Source of the DNA: Natronoarchaeum rubrum
GTDB taxonomy: Archaea > Halobacteriota > Halobacteria > Halobacteriales > Natronoarchaeaceae
Assembly (NCBI RefSeq): GCF_024494695.1
Contig: NZ_JANHDP010000001.1
Location: forward strand, 372,001-436,000
Length of the DNA stretch: 64,000 nucleotides
Reading direction: 5' to 3'
Shown here piece by piece: positions 7,786-16,683 of this stretch (positions within the stretch are counted from its first letter, which is position 1; each line of letters starts with the position of its first letter). The notes under the pieces were generated by a model. That model made no database searches and had not been told where the DNA came from. It saw only the letters and a list, made by a program, of their open reading frames with translations. A program made the translations under genes and the position numbers.

Positions 7786-9225
7786 ATGATCACGAGCGAT
7801 CGCATGGCGGCTGTCGACGCCAACGCCGAGGCGCTCGGCGTCCCGCGCAAGCAACTCATGGAGTCGAGCGGCAACGCCGTCGCCCGGGCCGTCCGCGAGC
7901 ACGCCGAGCCGGAATCTACGGTCGCGATCGTCGCCGGCCGCGGCAACAACGGCGGCGACGCGTTCGTCGCGGCGCGCTTTCTCGACGAGTACGACGTTTC
8001 GGTCCACCTGCTCGGGCGGGCCGAGACGATCGGGACCGAGATCGCCCGCGAGAACTGGGAGGCGCTGGAAGCGGGCGACTACGAGACCGTGGAGGTCAAA
8101 GACTCCCGGGCTCTGGACCTGCCCGACGCCGACGTGATCGTCGACGCGATGCTGGGCACCGGCGTCGCCGGCGCGCTACGCGAGCCCGCCGCGACGGCCG
8201 CCAGCGCGATCAACGACGCCGATGCGACGGTGATCGCGGTCGACGTACCCTCCGGCGTCGACGCTGACACCGGGGAAGCGCCCGGCGGGGCTGTCGAGGC
8301 CGACCGCGTCGTGACGTTCCACGACCAGAAACCGGGGCTGACCGAGCTCGACGCCGACGTGACGGTGGCCGACATCGGCATCCCCGAGGCGGCGGAGCTG
8401 TTCGTCGAACGCGGCGACCTTTTCGCGCTCGAACGCGACCCGCAGAGTCACAAGGGCGACCACGGCGAGGTGCTGGTGATCGGCGGCGGGCCCTACTCCG
8501 GCGCACCAGCGCTGTCGGCACAGGCGGCGTTTCGGGCGGGTGCCGATCTCGTTCGCGTCGCCGTCCCCGAGGCGATTGCCCCGGACGTGCGCGGGTTCTC
8601 GGAGAACTTCATCGTCGAACCGCTCACCGGCGACGCGCTCGCACCTGGTCACGTCGACGAGCTGCTCGATCTCGCCGCCGACCAGGACGCGGTGCTGATC
8701 GGGCCGGGACTCGGCGACGACGAGGGAACGCTCGACGCGGTGGGGGAGTTCCTCGCTTCCTACGGCGGCCGGGTCATTGTCGACGCCGACGCCTTACAGG
8801 TCGTCCCCGAGGTCGACAGGGAGGCCGAAATCGTCTGTACGCCCCACCAGGGCGAGCTCCAGAAGATGGGCGGTCCGGCGGCCGACGACTGGGAGGAGCG
8901 GGCCGACCTCGTGGAGTCGTTCGCCGGCGAGATCGGTGCGACGCTACTGGTCAAGGGCGCTCACGACGTGATATCGGACGGCGAGACGACGCGCGTCAAC
9001 CGCACCGGCAATCCCGGCATGACGGTCGGAGGCACCGGCGACGTGTTGGCGGGCGTGACGAGCGCGCTGGTCACCGCGATCGACGACTCGGTGCAGGCCG
9101 CCGGCGTGGGGGCGTACGCCAACGGGCGGGCGGGCGATCTCGCCGTCGAGGAGCACGGCTACGGGCTGGTGGCGACCGACCTGCCACCGCTTGTTGCCGA
9201 CGCGCTGTGGAACGACGCCGAGTGA
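7786..9225 (+). CDS. nnr: Bifunctional NAD(P)H-hydrate epimerase / dehydratase
   Basis: 479 residues. It repairs NADHX and NADPHX: the N-terminal YjeF domain (about 1-210) epimerises the hydrates and the C-terminal ribokinase-like domain (about 215-479) dehydrates the S form using ADP. Visible marks are AIVAGRGNNGGDAFVAAR and VDVPSGVDADTGE in the first half, then KGDHGEVLVIGGGPYSGAP, VCTPHQGE and NPGMTVGGTGDVLAGV in the second. The ATG at 7786 gives the expected N-terminus (MITSDRMAAVDANAEALG); the frame stays open upstream only through the acylphosphatase gene. Confidence 0.93.
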   Translation: MITSDRMAAVDANAEALGVPRKQLMESSGNAVARAVREHAEPESTVAIVAGRGNNGGDAFVAARFLDEYDVSVHLLGRAETIGTEIARENWEALEAGDYETVEVKDSRALDLPDADVIVDAMLGTGVAGALREPAATAASAINDADATVIAVDVPSGVDADTGEAPGGAVEADRVVTFHDQKPGLTELDADVTVADIGIPEAAELFVERGDLFALERDPQSHKGDHGEVLVIGGGPYSGAPALSAQAAFRAGADLVRVAVPEAIAPDVRGFSENFIVEPLTGDALAPGHVDELLDLAADQDAVLIGPGLGDDEGTLDAVGEFLASYGGRVIVDADALQVVPEVDREAEIVCTPHQGELQKMGGPAADDWEERADLVESFAGEIGATLLVKGAHDVISDGETTRVNRTGNPGMTVGGTGDVLAGVTSALVTAIDDSVQAAGVGAYANGRAGDLAVEEHGYGLVATDLPPLVADALWNDAE

Positions 9226-9412
9226 GCAATCGACGTCCACGGCGGTCGCCGTACGGAGGATAGCGAACAGGCGACGCGGTCGGGAATCTCGCGGCGGTGC
9301 GTCGCGCACTCGCTGCTCGCCGCGGGACGATCCGTCAGGACATACGCCGGGTGGCCGCCCGATCGCGGATAAACCTGTAGAACAGAGCGTTCGCGCAGCG
9401 GCGGCGGCACGC

Positions 9413-9487
9413 CGCTACGGTGGTGTGAGTGTCACGTCGCTACGGTGGTGCGAGCGTCACGTCGCTACGGTGGTGCGAGCGTCACGC
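9413..9487. repeat. Three tandem 25-bp repeats at the 3' end of hflX
   Basis: Units at 9413-9437, 9438-9462 and 9463-9487, each beginning CGCTACGGTGGTG. The second and third are identical apart from the last base; the first differs at two internal positions. The last unit covers the stop codon of hflX (9482-9484), so the other two copies lie in its 3' flank. The remaining spacer from 9226 to 9412 shows no gene. Confidence 0.85.
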
Positions 9488-10780
9488 CGACTCGACGGGG
9501 CGGGAGAGATCGCCGGCGCGAGCGCGAGACTGCTCGACGATCGCCGGGCGCGCCTCGAAGTCGACGACGACGTCCTCGTCGCCGTAGGTGACGTCGTTGA
9601 CTCGGGCGTTGTCGTGGATCCAGGAGACGACGCTCATCGTGTCCTCGGTCATCGGTAGGACGAGCCGCTCGCGTTCCCAGTCGGGCAGTTCGTCGTCGAT
9701 CCGCGCGAGGAGTTCCTCGGCGTTTCGGCCTTCCTTGCCGCTGACCGCGATCGGATTCGGCGCCAGCGCCGAGAGCGCCTCCCGCTTCTCGGCGAGCTCT
9801 TCGTCGTCGACCTTGTCGATCTTGTTGAGCACCGTGACGATCGGCGCCTCGTTGCGCTCGTAGAGCGTGTCGTGGCTGGTGACGAGCTTCTCGCGGATCT
9901 CCTCGACGGGGTCGCTGACGTCGACGACGAGCAAGACGAGATCGGCCCGGTACACCTCGTCGAGCGTCGACTTGAACGACTCGACGAGCCAGTGGGGCAG
10001 GTCGCTGATGAACCCGACCGTGTCGGTCAACAGCACGTTGCGCCGGTCGAAGTCGAGCTTGCGCGTCGTCGTCCCGAGGGTCGTAAAGAGCCGGTCCTCG
10101 CTCTCGGCCGTCGTGTCGAGGTCCGGGTGGAGATCCTCGTTCTCGTCGACGTCGACGTCGGCGGCGAGCCGGCGCATCAGCGTCGACTTGCCGGCGTTCG
10201 TGTAGCCCGCCAACGCGACCAGATCGAACCCGGACTCGCGGCGCTGCTCGCGGCGCTGCTCCTCGGTCACCGCGATCCGGTCGAGCTCGTCTTTGATCCG
10301 GCTGATCTGCTTTTTGATGTCCTCTTCGCGGCTCTCGTCGTACTCGCCGAGCCCCATGAACCCGGGCCGCTCCTCGCGCTTCGCCAGGCTCGCCTTGGCT
10401 TCGGCGCGCGGAAGTTCGTACCGTAGCTCGGCGAGTTCGACCTGCAGCTGCGCTTTCCGAGTCTGGGCGCGCTGGCCGAAGATGTCGAGGATCAGCGTGA
10501 ACCGGTCGATCACCTCGACGCCCTCGGGTAGCTTCTTCCCGAGGTTGTACGTCTGATACGGATCGAGTCGGTTGTCGAAGATCACCGCGTCCGCGTCGGC
10601 CTCGACGACGCGGGCGGCCATCTCCTCGGCCTTGCCCTCGCCGATTTCGAGCGCGGGATCCTCGCGGCGCTTCTGGGTGACTTCGCCCGCGACGGTGTAG
10701 CCCGCCGCGCGCGCCAGTTCGCTGATCTCGGACGTATCGGCGGTTCCGTCGTCGACACGCTTGGCGATTATCGCGATCAT
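9482..10780 (-). CDS. hflX: GTPase HflX
   Basis: 432 residues. HflX is a ribosome-associated GTPase that binds 50S subunits and rescues stalled or stressed ribosomes. The N-terminal HflX domain (IIAKRVDDG... YQTYNLGKKL) precedes a coiled-coil linker (ELPRAEAKASLAKREERPGFMG) and the G domain, with G1 AGYTNAGKSTLMRR, the DTVGFISDLP switch and the NKID specificity motif. The C-terminal extension is short. The ATG at 10780 was chosen; a minus-strand AT-rich element (TTTAAATA, about 10830-10838) is a plausible TATA box. The stop codon lies inside a tandem repeat. Confidence 0.93.
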   Translation of the reverse strand: MIAIIAKRVDDGTADTSEISELARAAGYTVAGEVTQKRREDPALEIGEGKAEEMAARVVEADADAVIFDNRLDPYQTYNLGKKLPEGVEVIDRFTLILDIFGQRAQTRKAQLQVELAELRYELPRAEAKASLAKREERPGFMGLGEYDESREEDIKKQISRIKDELDRIAVTEEQRREQRRESGFDLVALAGYTNAGKSTLMRRLAADVDVDENEDLHPDLDTTAESEDRLFTTLGTTTRKLDFDRRNVLLTDTVGFISDLPHWLVESFKSTLDEVYRADLVLLVVDVSDPVEEIREKLVTSHDTLYERNEAPIVTVLNKIDKVDDEELAEKREALSALAPNPIAVSGKEGRNAEELLARIDDELPDWERERLVLPMTEDTMSVVSWIHDNARVNDVTYGDEDVVVDFEARPAIVEQSRARAGDLSRPVESA

Positions 10781-11032
10781 GTGGGGTGCGTTCGAGCGGT
10801 CGCTTCGTGCGCTCACGTAGGCGCTCGTCGTATTTAAACGTCGGCAGGTGGCGACGCCGGTCCGAAACGGCAACCGACAGTCAGACGCGTCCCCGGGGCA
10901 AGACGCCGAACGGCGGTCCGATCCCCGTCGTGTTGACAATATAACTACCGTTAGTGGCTACTTTCGGGCCGGATTTTTCGAGAGAATCCGGAGTAGGACA
11001 GTCTTTCGGCGGCACGACGAGCCACAAAGGTC

Positions 11033-11052
11033 ATATAAGGTAGGGTTACCTT
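11033..11052. promoter_or_regulatory. TATA box with overlapping inverted repeat, FUN14 gene
   Basis: ATATAA at 11033-11038 is 23-28 bp before the ATG at 11061, the leaderless spacing. Overlapping its 3' edge is a perfect 6-bp inverted repeat: AAGGTA (11037-11042), 4-bp spacer, TACCTT (11047-11052). A protein bound here would block TBP or the polymerase, so this looks like a repressor operator. No regulator gene is adjacent. Confidence 0.6.
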
Positions 11053-11060
11053 GTTCAGGT

Positions 11061-11366
11061 ATGGAACTTGACCCCCAGCAACTGGGTCTAGAACTCGGCA
11101 GCGGCGCCGCGATCGGCGCGCTGATCGGCTTCGCCGCCAAGAAGATCGCGAAGCTGCTCGCGGTGATCGTCGGCGTCCAGCTCGCGGTGTTTCGGTTCCT
11201 CGAATCGAAGGGAATTCTCACCGTCGACTGGAACCGGCTGACGAACGGTCTGGTCAGCACGCAGGAAAAGGTGCAGGATCCGGGGTGGATCGAGCCGATC
11301 ATCTCCTCGCTGTCGATCGGCGCCGGGTTCACCGGCGGCTTCCTGATCGGCTTCAAGCGGGGATAG
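11061..11366 (+). CDS. FUN14 family membrane protein
   Basis: 101 residues. Two glycine-rich hydrophobic segments fit the FUN14 fold: GSGAAIGALIGFAAKKIAKL, then VIVGVQLAVFRFLE, and a C-terminal SIGAGFTGGFLIGFKRG. FUN14 proteins are mitochondrial in eukaryotes (FUNDC1); the archaeal members have no established role. The promoter carries a TATA box and overlapping dyad at 11033-11052, so expression is probably regulated. Confidence 0.85.
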   Translation: MELDPQQLGLELGSGAAIGALIGFAAKKIAKLLAVIVGVQLAVFRFLESKGILTVDWNRLTNGLVSTQEKVQDPGWIEPIISSLSIGAGFTGGFLIGFKRG

Positions 11367-11393
11367 TCGGCTCCGACCGCCGGTATTCGGGCG

Positions 11394-12119
11394 CTACTGC
11401 GTCTTGATGTCGTCTTCGTCCCGGACGATTCGCGTCTCGGCTTCGCCGCCGGTGACTTCGTTCGCACGGTCGAAAAACTCGTTCTGTAGTCCCGCGGGGA
11501 ACTGGAGCACGCCGATCCACGAGCCGTCGCCCTGCCACTCCTCGCTCTGGAGATCGCCGAACTCCCGGAGCTGGGCCTGCGCGCTGCCGGCCTGATCCGG
11601 GGGAACCTGCACGGCGACTGTGACCTCGTCGAACCGAATGGGAATGATCGGTCGGAGCGCGTCGAGGGCCTCGTCGACCTGCTCTTCTACCGGTTCCATC
11701 GGATCGACGTCGAAGCCGGCGTCCTCCAGCGCGCTTTCGATCCGGTCGGGCGGGTGGGGCGCGTCGTCCATCTGGGGGTTGACGGCGTTGCGCGTGATCT
11801 GGTTGACCAGCTGCTTGTGCTTCTGTTCTTGCATCTCGCGGCGCTGTTCGGCCGTGATCTGGATCTCACCGCGCTGGATCACCTCGGGGATGATCTCCAG
11901 CGGCTCGGTCGTCCCGAACACCTCCTCGAGGTCGGATTCGGCCGGTCGGTCGCCCCGGCTCGCGTTCTCGAAGACGTCCTCCGCGGCGATCACGTCCTCT
12001 AGCTCGCCGTCGAACTCGCCGCGTTTGATTTCGAGGGCGGCGTCGGGATCCACGAGCACCTCGAACCGTTCTCCGTGGGATTCGAGGCGCGCCGTCACCG
12101 CATCGTCAAGCGATATCAT
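11394..12119 (-). CDS. Ribosome assembly factor SBDS homologue
   Basis: 241 residues, the standard archaeal length. SBDS proteins help release the anti-association factor from the 60S/50S subunit during ribosome maturation. All three domains are visible: the N-terminal FYSH domain (ISLDDAVTARLESHGERFEVLVDPD), the helical middle (GEIQITAEQRREMQEQKHKQLVNQI, with NPQMDDAPHPPDRIESAL) and the C-terminal ferredoxin-like part (IRFDEVTVAVQVPPDQAG). In many archaea SBDS sits with exosome genes; here it is alone and divergent from dacZ. Confidence 0.93.
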   Translation of the reverse strand: MISLDDAVTARLESHGERFEVLVDPDAALEIKRGEFDGELEDVIAAEDVFENASRGDRPAESDLEEVFGTTEPLEIIPEVIQRGEIQITAEQRREMQEQKHKQLVNQITRNAVNPQMDDAPHPPDRIESALEDAGFDVDPMEPVEEQVDEALDALRPIIPIRFDEVTVAVQVPPDQAGSAQAQLREFGDLQSEEWQGDGSWIGVLQFPAGLQNEFFDRANEVTGGEAETRIVRDEDDIKTQ

Positions 12120-12251
12120 ATCTGTGGGTAAAGCGGCGGGGATAAAAATGTGTTTCCCGACGGCGCCTCGCAGTTCTTCGATTTTCGCGGTCGTCGCCGG
12201 AATCGGTCGTTCACAAAAACCTTTTCTCCCGCCGCCAAGTTGGTACGGCCG

Positions 12252-13070
12252 ATGTCGGACCTACGCGAACTGTTCGGCGATCTGTTCGACGACGTGGACG
12301 GGATCTTACTGTTCTCGCCGAGCAGTTCCTACTACGAGCGGTTCGACGACCTCGACGAGGACGACCCCGACGTGATCCTCGTCGGACCGGAGAACGTCCA
12401 CGGCGCCGACGCCTACGTCGAGTTGCCCGTCCAGTTCGAGAACGCGTCGGAACGCATCGAGTTCGCGATCGAGGGCGCCGTCGACGAAGGGACCGTCGAC
12501 GAGGGCGACGATCTGCTGTGCGCGATGGGCCTGTTCGCCGACGACGTGGACTCTATCACGCGCGTCAGGGCGAACCCCGCCGAGGGGTCCGGCATTTACG
12601 ACCTGTTCGTCAACTCCAGGGCCGAGCCGGACGTCATCCGGGCCGTGTTCGACGTCGCGATCGAGCTCGGGCAGAAGGGCCAGAAGGGCAAGCCAGTCGG
12701 CGCCCTGTTCGTCGTCGGCGACGCCGGGAAGGTGATGAACAAGTCCCGCCCGCTGAGCTACAACCCCTTCGAGAAGTCCCACGTCCACGTCGGCGATCCG
12801 ATCGTGCGGGTGATGCTCAAGGAGTTCTCGCGGCTCGACGGCGCCTTCGTCATCAGCGACGCCGGCAAGATCGTCAGCGCCTACCGCTACCTCGAACCAG
12901 CCGCGGAGGGCGTCGACATCCCGAAGGGGCTCGGAACCCGGCACATGGCCGCCGGGGCGATCACCCGCGACACCAACGCGACGGCGATCGTCCTCAGCGA
13001 GAGCGACGGGCTCGTGCGGGCGTTCAAGGGCGGGGAACTGGTGCTCGAGATCGACCCGGAGAACTACTGA
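12252..13070 (+). CDS. dacZ: Diadenylate cyclase DacZ
   Basis: 272 residues. It converts two ATP to cyclic di-AMP, the nucleotide messenger linked to osmotic and ion balance, which is essential in Haloferax volcanii. An N-terminal helical/ribosome-like domain (about 1-130) is followed by the DAC domain with Asp196-Gly-Ala (LDGAFVISDAG) and Arg230-His231 (GLGTRHMAAGAIT). The usual RHR triplet reads RHM, as in other archaeal DacZ forms as far as I recall. The stop codon is followed after one base by the ATG of a mechanosensitive channel gene, so the two are almost certainly cotranscribed. Confidence 0.9.
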   Translation: MSDLRELFGDLFDDVDGILLFSPSSSYYERFDDLDEDDPDVILVGPENVHGADAYVELPVQFENASERIEFAIEGAVDEGTVDEGDDLLCAMGLFADDVDSITRVRANPAEGSGIYDLFVNSRAEPDVIRAVFDVAIELGQKGQKGKPVGALFVVGDAGKVMNKSRPLSYNPFEKSHVHVGDPIVRVMLKEFSRLDGAFVISDAGKIVSAYRYLEPAAEGVDIPKGLGTRHMAAGAITRDTNATAIVLSESDGLVRAFKGGELVLEIDPENY

Positions 13071-13071
13071 C

Positions 13072-13854
13072 ATGCTCCCGCTGCAGGCGCTCACCGACGG
13101 ATTCTCGGTGTTCCAGGAACCCGTCGTCGTCGCGCTGATCCTGCTGGTGGTCGGGCTCGCACTGGGGCTGGTGGTCGGGCGCGTGAACAAGCAGATACTG
13201 GTCGCCGCGGGCGTACCCGACGCGGTCGAGGGGACGCCCTTCGAGCGCACCGCGCGAAGCCTCGGGACGTCGACGGTGTCGCTACTGGCCCGGCTCACCT
13301 CGTGGTTCGTCTACGGCGTCTCGATCCTGGCGGCGATCCGCGTCGCGAACTTCTTCGAGGCGCCGTCGTTCTGGGTCGGCGTCGCCGCGTTCGTCCCGAA
13401 GCTGTTCGTCGCGGTAGTGGTGATGATTCTCGGATTTATCGTCGCCGACAAGGCCGAACTGGTCACCAGCGAGCGTCTGCGCGACGTCAAGCTGCCCGAG
13501 ATCACCCTTCTCCCGCTCGCGGTGAAATACACCGTGCTGTACGTCGCTCTGTTGATCGCACTCAGTCAGGTCGGCGTCAACACGCTCGCGCTGCTCGTCT
13601 TGCTGGCCGTGTACTTCTTCGGCATCGTGTTCCTCGGCGGGCTCGCGTTCAAGGACTTCCTGTCCTCGGCCGCCGCGGGGATGTACCTCCTGTTGAATCA
13701 GCCCTACGGCATCGGCGACGAGGTGCGGATCGGCGACCGCGAGGGGATCGTCCAGGAGGTCGACCTGCTGGTGACCCGGATCGAGAACGACGAGGAGGAG
13801 TTCATCGTTCCAAATCGCAAGGTGTTCGAGCACGGCATCGCGCGGACGCGGTAG
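13072..13854 (+). CDS. Mechanosensitive channel (MscS-type), short form
   Basis: 260 residues with about five transmembrane segments. The last carries the MscS-like pore helix, followed by the start of the beta domain (FKDFLSSAAAGMYLLLNQPYGIGDEVRIG, then GIVQEVDLLVTRIEND and FIVPNRKVFEHG). The large C-terminal alpha/beta vestibule of E. coli MscS is missing, so this is a minimal form. Translation starts one base after dacZ ends. Since c-di-AMP controls osmolyte and ion transport in other organisms, the pairing suggests an osmotic response unit; that link is inference. Confidence 0.85.
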   Translation: MLPLQALTDGFSVFQEPVVVALILLVVGLALGLVVGRVNKQILVAAGVPDAVEGTPFERTARSLGTSTVSLLARLTSWFVYGVSILAAIRVANFFEAPSFWVGVAAFVPKLFVAVVVMILGFIVADKAELVTSERLRDVKLPEITLLPLAVKYTVLYVALLIALSQVGVNTLALLVLLAVYFFGIVFLGGLAFKDFLSSAAAGMYLLLNQPYGIGDEVRIGDREGIVQEVDLLVTRIENDEEEFIVPNRKVFEHGIARTR

Positions 13855-13920
13855 GACCGATCGGCGTCGCGGCGACCCCGGAGCGGAGGGTATTTTTGCG
13901 CCCGACTGCTGGTCTCTGGC

Positions 13921-16668
13921 ATGGACGCGGCGCTCGGGCCCCCCGAGAAGATGGCGGATCGGCGCGAGGATCTGACGCCGATGATGTCCCAGTACTACGA
14001 GCTCTGCGATCGCTACGACGACTCGCTCGTGCTCTTTCAGGTCGGCGACTTCTACGAGGCATTCTGCGATGCGGCCGAAGCCATCGCGCGCCTGCTGGAG
14101 ATCACGCTCACCAAGCGCGAGGACTCCACCGGGACGTACCCGATGGCCGGCATCCCGATCGACAACGCCGAGTCGTACGTCGAGACGCTGCTCGACGCCG
14201 GGTATCGGGTCGCGATTGCCGATCAGGTACAGGACCCCGACGAGGTCAGCGGCGTCGTCGACCGCGCTGTCACCCGGATCGTCACGCCCGGAACCCTCAC
14301 CGAGGACGAACTGCTCGACACCGAGGACAACAACTTCGTCGCGGCGCTGGCCTCCGACGGCGAGGAGCACGGCCTCGCGCTGCTCGACGTCTCGACGGGC
14401 GACTTCTACGCCACCGCGGTCGACGCCGACGCCGCCTTGCGCGACGAGATCAGCCGGTTCGACCCCGAGGAGGCGATCCTCGGGCCGGACGCCTCGGGCG
14501 AGCCGTTCCCCGCGAACTGCATGGTGACGCCACACGACGAGCGCACGTTCGAGTTCGACGCCGCCGCCGAGCGCGTCGCGGCGTACTTCGGGGCGCCCGA
14601 CTCGCTGCTCGCGAGCGACGTCGAGGTGCGCGCCTGCGGCGCCCTGCTGGCGTACGCCGAGTACACGCGCGGTGGACGCTACACCGAACTGCATCCCGAC
14701 GCCGCCGCCGAAAGCGATGCTGACGCCGAAGATGGGGACGACGCGGACGCTTCGGCGTCCGACTCGGGCGACGATCCGGCGGTCGGCTCGCTCGACTACA
14801 TCAATCGGCTCACTCGCTACGACCCGCGCGAGTACATGGTGCTCGATCGGGTCGCGATCCGCAGCCTCGAACTGTTCGAGCGCCGGTCGGTCCACGATCA
14901 GGCCGGGTCGGCGCTGATCGACGTGCTCGACGAGACGTCCTGCGCGATGGGGAGCCGCGAACTCAAAGACTGGCTGCGCCGGCCGCTGATCGACCGCGAG
15001 GAGATCGAAGCGCGCCACGACGCCGTCGAGGAACTCGTCGGGAGCCTCCAGCGGCGCGAAGCCGCGAGCGACCTCCTCCGGGACGTGTACGACGTCGAGC
15101 GCCTGATCGCTCGGGTCGCCCGCGGCCGGGCGAACGCCCGGGACCTCCGATCGCTCAAGGACACGCTCGACGTCGTTCCCGAACTGCGCGACGTGCTCTC
15201 GGGCGTCGAGTGCGACCGGCTGGTCGACCTCCGCGAGCGCCTCGACGAGATGGCGGACGTCCGCGAACTGATCGGCGGCGCGATACAGCAGGATCCGCCG
15301 ATCGAGGTCACCGAGGGCGGCGTGATCTGCGAGGGGTACAGCGACGAGCTCGACGAGCTGCGCGCGACCGAACGCTCGGGCAAGCAGTGGATCGACGACC
15401 TCGAAGCCACCGAGCGCGAGCGCACCGGCGTCGACTCGCTGAAGGTCGGCCACAACTCGGTCCACGGCTACTACATCGAGGTCACGAACCCCAATCTCGA
15501 CGCCGTTCCCGAGGACTACCAGCGCCGCCAGACGCTGAAGAACTCCGAGCGGTTCTACACGCCCGAACTCAAGGAACGGGAGGACGAGATCATCAGCGCC
15601 GAGCAGCGCGCCGACGATCTGGAGTACGAGCTATTCCGAGAGGTCCGATCCGCTGTCGCCGACGAGGCCGAGCGCGTGCAGGCGCTCGCGACCACGCTGG
15701 CTGAACTGGACGCGCTCGTCTCGCTCGCCACGGTCGCCGCCCAGCACGACTACTCGCGCCCGCAACTCGGCGGCGACGGCATCCGGATCGAGACGGGCCG
15801 CCATCCGGTCGTCGAGCGCACCGAGGAGCGGTTCCGGCCGAACGACGCCGACCTCGGGCCGGCGGAGGACTTCGCGGTCATCACCGGCCCCAACATGTCC
15901 GGCAAGTCGACGTACATGCGCCAGGTCGCGCTGATCGTCGTGCTCGCCCAGCTCGGCAGCTTCGTTCCCGCCGAGCGCGCCGAGTTGCGGCTCGTGGATC
16001 GGGTGTTCACTCGCGTCGGCGCGAGCGACGACATCGCCAGCGGGAAGTCGACGTTCATGGTCGAGATGACCGAGCTCGCGGAGATCCTCGACGCCGCCAC
16101 CGAGCGCTCGCTGGTCCTGCTCGACGAGGTGGGCCGCGGCACGAGCACGGCCGACGGGCTCGCCATCGCGCAGGCGGTCACCGAGTACGTCCACGACGAG
16201 GTCGGCGCGACGACGCTGTTCGCGACCCACCACCACGACCTGACCGCGATCGCCGACGACCTCGATCGGGTCGCCAACCTGCACTTCGCCGCCCACCGCG
16301 AGGGCGACGACGTGACCTTCGATCACGAGCTCAGCCGCGGCCCGGCGACGGCGTCCTACGGCGTCGAGGTCGCGAAGATGGCGGGCGTGCCCGACGCCGT
16401 CGTCGAGCGGGCGCGGACGCTGCTCGACGAGGACGCCGACGCGTCCGCGGCGCCGTCGGATGCTGGCGCCGCGAGCGCGCCGGACGCCGACGAACCGCCG
16501 TTCGCGGAGGGAGCGGGCGACGCCGCGATCCGGCAGGCCGTCGGCGACGGCGGCGACCGCGTCCCGAACTCCGTCGCGGCGAAGCTCCGCGACGCCAACC
16601 TCGCCGACACGACGCCGCTGGAGGCCCTGCAGCTGCTCGACGAGCTCCAGCGCGAACTCGAAAACTGA
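13921..16668 (+). CDS. mutS: DNA mismatch repair protein MutS
   Basis: 915 residues, MutS1 type. Domain order is clear: the mismatch-recognition domain with [10 protein letters not shown] (39-48, containing the Phe-x-Glu mismatch wedge), connector, lever and clamp with [17 protein letters not shown], then the ATPase with Walker [14 protein letters not shown] (from about 655), [15 protein letters not shown], Walker [15 protein letters not shown] and FATHHHDL. A short acidic Asp/Ala insert near residues 260-285 is a halophilic feature. No mutL is in the window. The gene converges on nucS, 15 bp away. Confidence 0.96.
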   Translation: MDAALGPPEKMADRREDLTPMMSQYYELCDRYDDSLVLFQVGDFYEAFCDAAEAIARLLEITLTKREDSTGTYPMAGIPIDNAESYVETLLDAGYRVAIADQVQDPDEVSGVVDRAVTRIVTPGTLTEDELLDTEDNNFVAALASDGEEHGLALLDVSTGDFYATAVDADAALRDEISRFDPEEAILGPDASGEPFPANCMVTPHDERTFEFDAAAERVAAYFGAPDSLLASDVEVRACGALLAYAEYTRGGRYTELHPDAAAESDADAEDGDDADASASDSGDDPAVGSLDYINRLTRYDPREYMVLDRVAIRSLELFERRSVHDQAGSALIDVLDETSCAMGSRELKDWLRRPLIDREEIEARHDAVEELVGSLQRREAASDLLRDVYDVERLIARVARGRANARDLRSLKDTLDVVPELRDVLSGVECDRLVDLRERLDEMADVRELIGGAIQQDPPIEVTEGGVICEGYSDELDELRATERSGKQWIDDLEATERERTGVDSLKVGHNSVHGYYIEVTNPNLDAVPEDYQRRQTLKNSERFYTPELKEREDEIISAEQRADDLEYELFREVRSAVADEAERVQALATTLAELDALVSLATVAAQHDYSRPQLGGDGIRIETGRHPVVERTEERFRPNDADLGPAEDFAVITGPNMSGKSTYMRQVALIVVLAQLGSFVPAERAELRLVDRVFTRVGASDDIASGKSTFMVEMTELAEILDAATERSLVLLDEVGRGTSTADGLAIAQAVTEYVHDEVGATTLFATHHHDLTAIADDLDRVANLHFAAHREGDDVTFDHELSRGPATASYGVEVAKMAGVPDAVVERARTLLDEDADASAAPSDAGAASAPDADEPPFAEGAGDAAIRQAVGDGGDRVPNSVAAKLRDANLADTTPLEALQLLDELQRELEN

Positions 16669-16683
16669 TTCCTGCGCCCGCCC

